From Pictodentalium vernedei (lineage: Eukaryota > Mollusca > Scaphopoda > Dentaliida > Dentaliidae): a DNA stretch of 64,000 nucleotides. The stretch is taken from NCBI GenBank assembly GCA_031216915.1, contig CM062292.1, forward strand, positions 74,692,956 through 74,756,955, written 5' to 3'. The first letter of the stretch is position 1, and each line of letters starts with the position of its first letter. Shown in pieces: positions 57,351 to 64,000 of the stretch. Below the pieces are notes generated by a model, which had not been told where the DNA came from, made no database searches, and saw nothing but the letters and a program-made list of their open reading frames with translations. A program made the position numbers and the translations under genes.

Positions 57351-60300
57351 TTGAAAGGATATTGATCAATTGTTTTAAGAGGAAGTCTTCCTCTGACCTT
57401 ATTATCATTCTATATGTGGTCAGTGTACTCGCATTAACTCCTGTACTGTATCGTATGATTTCGATGACAATATGGGAAGCGTATGTCACGGTATGTTGTT
57501 GGGGATTTGGACACTCCGGTCCTTTCCCCGCAGGGTCACTCTACTTTATCAATTTCTATTTCAGACGATCAAGATTAGGGTGATGTATCTGTGATGTCTT
57601 CCAACAGTGTGCCTCCGTCGTCACAATTAATGAAGGGCTAGCGGAAAAGTGCTCATGTAATACGCCAATTGCCTAAGAGGACCCTAGTAGGTTCGACGGC
57701 CTTTGACGTCCGCTAGCTCGCCCGGTGTAGCGTCCATTCACCGAATGGTTCGGCAGCCGGGTTCGTCCGTTGCGGTCTAGAAGGAATTTTGGGGTGATGC
57801 GAGCACTATAAAATTAACTTAATGCACACCCAGTGACGGCGGATCGGAGGGAGAACGGAGGAATCCTTTTAGTCCGGTTCATAGCTCGTTCCGGTCCATC
57901 CGGACGGCAAGCGAGAGAGGCCCCTCTCTCGTTCAACAACATCTGGCCCCAGATGTTGTGGTACAAATGTGTCGCTAGCGGAGCATACGTCCGTCGCTCG
58001 GGACGCTCCGTTGTATAGGCAGTCCGCTGAGACTGCTAAGGCTTCCTCTTCTCGTCTGCGCACACGACCGCACCTTGGCTGCGTGACCGCCGATATATTA
58101 CCAGCTTCGCCGATCAAGGATTCTTCGGCGACCAGGTCACACCATCCGGCAGCCAGGGATTCGAGACCGATGGACTCCGGACGTTCGCATAGGAAAAGTA
58201 TGCTGGAGCCATCTGATGCGGAGCTGCCCTCGGCGAAGCAGCGATAGACTGCGCCTCCGCAGGTCTCGACGCCGGACATTCTTGTGCACATAGCACAGCT
58301 TATCGCAGCATCCCAGCAGCCGACAGAAACGGTGTCGGATCGAGAATTATCCGACAGCGCTGGGTCGGTAGCCGGGGACTCGAGGCCTGCAGACTCCGGA
58401 CGTTCGCATAGGAAGTGTGCGGGAGTCAACGTACACGGAGCTTCCAGCGGCAATGCATCGTAAGTCCGCTACTGCACAGGCCTCGGGAACGGACGTGCTT
58501 TCCTTAATAGCACAGTTTATCGCAGCATCCCAGCATCAACTGAATCTGTCGCATATATTTTATCCGACGATGCTGGGTCGGGACGCTCCGCGGAAGTGGG
58601 TACGGACGTCCGAAAGTTTCATCCGGTCCGACGGGATACCGAAAGGGATTCGGAGGATTTCAAGCTTTCCCTTTCGGAACAACATATGCTGCGATGCCGG
58701 ATAAGAAACTGATAGCGTCGGTGGACTTAGAAATTTTTGGTTCGGTTCAGGGACATCGTCCCTCAGTTCCGACATAGTCCAATAATGTCACACAAACTTT
58801 CGAATTATTGAACGACGCTATATATATTATTATTTTATGCTTGCTATCCAAGCATTTCTGGTTTCCTGTTCGAAGAGTTATGGAGATGTCTTTCAAAAGT
58901 GTGCCTCTGTCGTCATAGTTAATGAAGAGTTAGCGGCAATAAGTGCTCATGGAATATGTCTATCGCTTACGGAGTGACATTCGCTAGCTCACCCGGTGTA
59001 GCGTACATTCATCGAATGGTTCGGCTGCCGGGTTCGTCCGTTGCGGTCTAGGAAGGAGATTTGGGTGATGCGAGCACTTTAATTACTTTAGTACTCACCC
59101 AGTGACGGCAGATTGAGGACAGATCGGAGGAAGCCAACAACATAGGGGACCGCATGTTGTGGTTCAGATATTTTACATTCGGAGCATATGTCCGTTGCTC
59201 GGGACGCTCCGTTATATTGACAGTCCGAGAGACTGTCTTTAATGCTTCCTCATCCTCACAGCAGGGCACACGACCGCACATTGGCTACGTGACCTCGAGT
59301 ATCCGATCAGTTTCGGCATTCAGTGATTCCACAGCGAATAGGTCGCGCCATCCGGTAGCCAAGGGACACGAGGCCTATACACTCCGTTCGCTCGCATATT
59401 GGAAGTATGCACGGGGTAACGATCTCGGAGCTTCCTGCGGCAATGCATCGTAAGACCGCTTCTCCTCAGGCCTCAGTGACGGACGTGCTATCCGAGTTAG
59501 CACAGTTGTTTCGCAGCATCCCAGCAATTGACAGTTTCTCGGTCGAATCAGGAATTATCCAACGGCGCTGGGTCGGTGCGGTCCGCGGTTGCATCAAGCT
59601 ACGGACGACCGAACGCTTTATAGGGTCCGACAGGATGGCGAAAGGGATTCGAAAGATTTCGAGTTTTCCCTTTAGTAGTATCGGAAGATGCCTTTCATAT
59701 CTTCTGGCATTTCTTCCAGTGATTATTTTTCGGACTTCATTGCTGCGATCTTGGATAAGAGACTTATAGCGTCATTGGACTCGGATTTTTCGATCGGTAC
59801 AGGGACTTTGTCCCTGACTTACCGACGCAGTCCAATATTGTCATTACAACATGTGTTTTATTTTCGACGCTATATATTTATATATATATACAAGCCTGCT
59901 ACTAAGCATGATAGTTTAGTTTCTTGTCCGCGTGGCTCATTTCTGCCATTTTATCTTTTTTACAAATAGTTTATTTTGGCAGAGCAGGGCATACCGAGAG
60001 TTCATATGCGTCTAGACGGTGTGATTAAAGACTGCATATATTCTTTTTCGCCGTTTATGTCTTTTCCAATTTCAATGTTGGGAACGACATTATGTATAGT
60101 AGACTTAACTTAGACGCTTTATTATACGTAATCCGCCTTACTGAGGCGTTATCATTACGTCTTCAAGAAAAGATTTACGGGATTTTATTCTCAATGTAAT
60201 TTCTTTTGAGGGCAGTAGTTTGTTCACGTATAACTCCGCCCTTCAGTGGCTGATTGGAGTTGGTTAGACGTGACGCAGCCCTAGCTACATCCACGCGTGG

Positions 60301-60390
60301 ATAGTAGGTTAAGAACTCTCTCAGAGTCGCTTCGTTCTCGGAGGAGCTTCTCTTCGACGGCAACTTTCTGGCAATCCATGAATTGCTCGA
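57351..60390 (+). pseudogene. gag-like ORF1 of DIRS copy C, tandemly duplicated
   Basis: The start ATG is TTG (57351) and the first zinc-ligand Cys codon is a stop, compared with intact copy D. Block 57590-58880 is repeated, diverged, at 58885-59930. Inside the first block ~220 bp (58155-58375) is repeated again (58376-58590; CAGACTCCGGACGTTCGCAT twice). The C-terminal block, homologous to SFIDDSVKSSLRAAP of copy B, lies near 60250-60380. Confidence 0.75.
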
Positions 60391-60419
60391 TTTATACATT
60401 CTCTTGTCTATCTAGTGTT

Positions 60420-61190
60420 ACAAGAGATTCAGACTGGGGCAAACATTCGGTGGTTGACTCAGAGAGTGCCGCCGCAGTTGCCGGACCCGAGTGTGGCTGT
60501 TATGACGGTTGCCAGTCAAACAGATTGGGATATATACTGATCCCTACGGATTCGAAGTGCCAGGGTCTTTGGGTTCCGCAGTCTTTTAGCTATCAGTTTA
60601 ACTTCCGCGGAATAATGTTTTTTAGGCTTGCTTTATGTCATTGCATGAACATTATTCAGAAACGCATGCCCAAATTCCTGTCCTTTAATTCGAAAGTAGT
60701 GGCGTATCTCCGGAACCAGGGAGGCACTCTTTCGTTTCCGTTATTCAATTTAATGGAAAGAATCCGTCTGTTGGTTATAGTACACCAAGTTCAGTTTTGG
60801 TCCGTCATATTCTGGGTCGTCTGATTGTTTTATCACACTCCCGTTCTCTTACGGGTCGCTTGTTGCTGTCAGAATGGACTCTCATCAAACAAGTATTCAA
60901 TCAGATTTGCTATCTATGGGAGCGCCCAATGATGTTTTATTTATGACACAGCTTGCTAATCAGTTGCAGACGTATGTGTTGGCTTGTCTAGATCTCTGAG
61001 CTAATACTGTTAACGCTCTATTGATCTATAGGACGGAATGATAGGATACGCGTATCCTCCGGCGCTGTTGTTTTAGCAGGTATTGCTAAGATAAACAACC
61101 ACAATACATTTCTGTTGATAGCATCTCTATCTTCACAGAGATCATGAGTAATTTACCCTCTTGTCTACTGTGGATCTTAACGTGAAATCT
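60420..61190 (+). pseudogene. RNase H and post-RNase H block of DIRS copy C
   Basis: AVMTVASQTDW aligns with IIMTDASQEGW of copy A; the catalytic Asp is Val. VVAYLRNQGGTLS follows near 60705. A decayed DLFATSLNNQL-type block lies near 60940, with IGYAYPPAL near 61045. The RT core expected before it is missing. Confidence 0.75.
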
Positions 61191-61289
61191 TCCTCTATGT
61201 GAGGATCTTTTTTCACTGGGTAAATCGTGTCATCTTTATCACAACCAGCAAGGTCGCAACCTTCATGTATTCCGTTGTGTGGTCCGTAT

Positions 61290-62230
61290 TGCATTGTAAG
61301 CACTGTACTGGACGAGCTTTGGACGTGATTTCTTACTATAGGAGATCCTCTTCTTCGCTATTCTATGCGACTAAAGTGGAGGCTCTTCCGTCGTGGTGTA
61401 GGGATCATTATGTTCATATTGTTGATCCCTCCATACTACTCATTGCTATTTTTTAGTATACTTGTTTCACAAGATCTACTGCAGCCTGTTGTTATTTAGG
61501 TTATAGGTTTATGTTACCTCATACCTATGCACTCTACGATAGTTTACAATTGAGTCTTTTGTCTCTTTATCTAAGTCAGTTAGTAACTTTTTGATAAATA
61601 GACTTAGAATCTTTAGATTAAATTCCTATACGGATTTTAACTTCGGTTCTTATTTAGCTAAGTTATCATTTGAGCCTCTGGAAACAGTAGTTTTCAAATT
61701 CTGACCTTTTAGACAGTAATTCTGTTGGTTTCTCTTTTACTGTAGAGTCAGTGAGTTTCATGCACTATCGATGGATGATTTTCACTTTCATAGTTTCGGA
61801 ATCAATACTTCCGTTACTATTTAGGTTGGATTGTTGCATAAGAGTTAGGCTCCTATTATCCGGAACCTATTATTTTAAGGTCCTTCCGTCTTCGTATGGG
61901 CATAGGCCTTTACTCTTTCCGGGTACAGTTTATGTATTTATAAACAGATATCTGTTTATTACAAGGGCGTAAGCTTCTTCTGTCTTTGATGTCTAGTAGA
62001 AGGACGTTACGCACCATTTTATTGTTAATGGATTCTATTAACTAGCGTACTGCTTATGGTATATCATTGGCTTAGCAGTTGTGCTTAAGATTTCGGCTCA
62101 TGAAGTAAGAGTTCTTCTACTTCTTGGGCTTACATTAATAGTGTTGCTATTATAGATTTTTGAAGGCTGCTCATTGCGCTCAGCCATCCACATTCATGAA
62201 TTTTATCTCAGAAATATCGAGTCCATTTCT
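61290..62230 (+). pseudogene. Tyrosine recombinase of DIRS copy C (degenerate)
   Basis: N-domain relics (SSSLFYATKVEALPSWC, 61343) are followed by LPSSYGHRPLLFPGTVYVF (61885), HEVRV (near 62100) and EFYLRN-type codons near 62195. Many stops. The order matches copy A. Confidence 0.7.
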
Positions 62231-62380
62231 GGAGGCCTCTATTGTTAGGTCTATTATCTACTGCTCAGAATGTCATTCACTTAACAGTTGCTACTATAGC
62301 TAGGTAGGCTGTCTGTTTCGGCAGTGTCTCCGTTCGGCTGTCCTCTTCGCTCTGGGCTATTTGACCCAGGGCAAGAAAAA

Positions 62381-62398
62381 GGGGGGGGGGGGGGAGGG
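62381..62398 (+). other. G-tract in the 3' UTR of DIRS copy C
   Basis: A run of G with one interrupting A, at the position equivalent to the G-tract of copy A, before GGGATACCTCC (copy A: GGACATACCTC). Confidence 0.6.
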
Positions 62399-62875
62399 TG
62401 TTCCCTTGGGTCACCTGTTTTTACTATGAAAACAAGGGGATACCTCCTCCGGAGTTAGTAATTCTGAGCTGTTATTGGGATGGTTGTTTAGTGAGAAGTT
62501 TAAGTTTATAAAATTCATTCAAGTCTTAGTTTTTAAAGTATAGCTTTTGAATATTGCATATGTCAACGGACATGATTATGCAATTCTCACACACTTTTAG
62601 GAGTATAAGAGTCTCTATTCTCTAGACTTACTTTATTATTGGCTTACTTTAAAAATTATTAGTATAAGGATTATTGGATATTAATAGAGTACATGGATGT
62701 ATGAAGCTCAATTTTTGGAAGGTGTTGTATCTTTCTAATTTATCATAAATAAGAAAGATACATGTAAGGCCTATTACTTCTTTTCCCTACAGGGGATGAC
62801 TCTATTTTATTTTATTGAGCGTATTCCATTTTGCTCTATGTCCTTGGCCCTCCAGCCTTTTTACTATTCAGCTAT

Positions 62876-62957
62876 GTCTGGGTCATTGGTACAGTATAAA
62901 AATGTTAAAAAATTTATAGTAATTTATATATTTTTTATACTTACCAATGACCCAGAC
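62876..62957 (+). repeat. Internal complementary region of DIRS copy C
   Basis: GTCTGGGTCATTGG ... CCAATGACCCAGAC, with an inside complementary to the joined ends (TTTTTTAAC next to ATTTTTATAC). Confidence 0.87.
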
Positions 62958-63029
62958 GGGGATGGCCCTCCCAGGAGTTGGGAACTCTTGCCTCCCCGCT
63001 GAGTACATAGCGCTTACCAGGCACTGGTT

Positions 63030-63262
63030 ATTAGAATGATAAATGGCGCCAATTTCGGAACGTCCTTGACACTGCGTATGCGCAGTAGGGGCGAAGTGTG
63101 GAGGGCCTTTCAGGACATGTTTTCTTTAGTTTTAGATGCAAATTTTGGGGATTGGGGGGCAAAATTTGTGTTTGGCCCTATATTTTAAGAGTTAGCACCA
63201 GCAGCTATGTCTGGGTCATTGGTAAGTATAAAAAATATATAAATTACTATAAATTTTTTAAC
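63030..63262 (-). repeat. 3' inverted terminal repeat and 3' end of DIRS copy C
   Basis: Reverse complement of 56267-56465 (AATGGCGCCAATTTCGGAAC..., GCCAAACACAAATTTTG...). It is followed by the 3'-specific end to AAC at 63262. Confidence 0.87.
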
Positions 63263-64000
63263 TTTCATTGGCAACAGCCTTTTTTGAGGGGGGCTGTTTG
63301 CCTTTGTGGTAGTTTATCTCATTATAAGATACATTTATATTATCCGAAAGTGTCTCATTAATTATTTTATATAATTTTAAAATTTTTGACCACACTTTGC
63401 CATCGGATCCATCGGGGCTCAACGTTACTTTTCAGCAACTTGGGCTTTTCTGAAAAAATATTTTTTCAAAATTATTTTGTTTTGCAATTGTTTTTTCATT
63501 TATTAATGGATCATGTTATTATGTATCTTTGTGTCAGGGGTTTTTGCGAGTAACTAGGACTTATTGTTGTTCTTTCACAATGAAGGGACATTGTTCAAAT
63601 TGTAATAGGAAGAAATCTTCCTCTGACTTTCATGATCATTGTATTAATTGTAGTCAGTGTTCTCGCATTAATCCCTGTCCTATATGTGAACATTGGGATG
63701 AGAAACATTGGAAACGTGTGTCACGATATGTTGTTTCTGGAGAAAGAGCGATTCCGGCTCTTTCTCCACAAGGTCACTCTACTCTCTCAGTTTCTATTTC
63801 AGAGGAACCAGAACAGGGTGATGTTTCCATGTTATCTTCTTCAAGTGTGCGTCCGTCGTCACAAATGAATTCAGAGCTAGCGGCAAAAGTGCTCATGGAG
63901 ATTAGACAAATGTCGTCCGCTAGCTCGCCCGGTGTAGCGTCCATTCACCGAATGGTTTGGCAGCCGGGTTCGTCCGATGTGGTCCAAGAGGAAATTTTGG
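63263..64000 (+). mobile_element. DIRS-like element E/D, continuation after copy C
   Basis: The leader (63263-63579) matches 57030-57350 of copy C, then gag begins. The element continues past the window. Confidence 0.88.
63580..64000 (+). CDS. gag-like ORF1 of DIRS element E/D, intact to window edge
   Basis: Open for 140 codons to the edge, with no stop or frameshift. It starts MKGHCSNCNRKKSSS. Ligands C5, C8, H18, C21 and C24, C27, C33, C36 are all present (HDHCINCSQC, CPIC), giving two CCHC/CCCC-like zinc sites. EHWDEKHWKRVSRYV and LSVSISEEPEQGD follow, then a Ser-rich region. It matches copies A and B around the fingers, the EHWD/SSWD tract and the SISEE box. The start is fixed by that alignment. 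It is the best candidate in the window for a gene of a still-functional element. Confidence 0.85.
   Translation, partial: MKGHCSNCNRKKSSSDFHDHCINCSQCSRINPCPICEHWDEKHWKRVSRYVVSGERAIPALSPQGHSTLSVSISEEPEQGDVSMLSSSSVRPSSQMNSELAAKVLMEIRQMSSASSPGVASIHRMVWQPGSSDVVQEEIL

Larger units (their letters stand above)
56254..63262 (+). mobile_element. DIRS-like retrotransposon, copy C (nested in E/D)
   Basis: 7.0 kb. The 5' end is ATTTTTATACTGTACC and the 3' end AAATTTTTTAAC. Order: inverted repeat (to ~56470), leader, ruined gag (57351-60390) with tandem duplications, RNase H (60420-60830) directly after gag (RT core deleted), degenerate recombinase, G-tract, ICR, inverted repeat. Full of stops; a dead copy. 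Confidence 0.88.
35254..64000 (+). other. MESD intron 2 (end not reached)
   Basis: No sequence resembling the next MESD segment (DRAIFMLRDG-type motif) was found in any frame to the right edge. Unless the locus is rearranged, all elements to the right lie in this intron, which is then over 28.7 kb. Confidence 0.6.

Noticed and set aside
1-64000. CRISPR array or prokaryotic defence system
   Set aside because: Repeats are far too long or dispersed, the introns are spliceosomal, and all multi-copy elements are eukaryotic transposons.

Overview
The window is eukaryotic nuclear DNA, AT-rich and dominated by mobile elements. It most likely comes from a marine lophotrochozoan-like invertebrate, with a mollusc as the best guess. 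That guess rests on a metazoan MESD gene with very large introns, a PHD/2A-type CR1-like LINE, tRNA-derived SINEs with an (AATA)n tail, DIRS retrotransposons and many small DNA-transposon derivatives (MITEs). No bacterial-type operon, rRNA gene or CRISPR array was seen.

The only host gene I can support is MESD (LRP-receptor chaperone, boca in flies), on the + strand. Exon 1 (22466-22648) encodes the signal peptide and the KKKDIRDY...EQWE segment. Exon 2 (35097-35253) encodes the start of the folded chaperone domain. Exon 3 was not found, so it probably lies past the right edge. Intron 1 is 12.4 kb and intron 2 exceeds 28.7 kb. Both are packed with repeats, and almost everything right of 22.6 kb is intronic mobile DNA.

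Layout. 1-6397: DIRS copy A (- strand, 3' end off the window). 6398-17300: hAT, PIF/Harbinger, Tc1/mariner and piggyBac-type MITEs, including a 2.5 kb hAT-like element that carries a 165-bp tandem array. 17660-21190: decayed CR1-like LINE (- strand) with a 2A-like motif and a PHD finger. 22466-35253: MESD exon 1, intron 1, exon 2; the intron holds SINEs, hAT and mariner MITEs, a 0.94 kb foldback and tandem repeats. 35.3-36.8 kb: hAT and Tc1-type MITEs. 36841-45220: a four-level nest, in which a piggyBac-type MITE is split by DIRS copy B, B is split by an LTR-like insert, and the insert carries another MITE of the first family. 45.9-52.1 kb: periodic repeats and MITEs. 52.69-53.46 kb: fragment of a second LINE. 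55485-64000: DIRS E/D, whose 5' leader is split by DIRS copy C of the same subfamily. The gag of D is open to the window edge and is the least damaged retroelement gene here.

The DIRS copies fall into two subfamilies (A and B; C and E/D). They share one design: inverted terminal repeats, an internal region complementary to the joined ends, a Cys/His-rich gag, RT-RNase H and a tyrosine recombinase. Comparing copies inside the window fixes several insertion points to the base. All boundaries and family names come from reading the sequence only; no alignment or database search was run.
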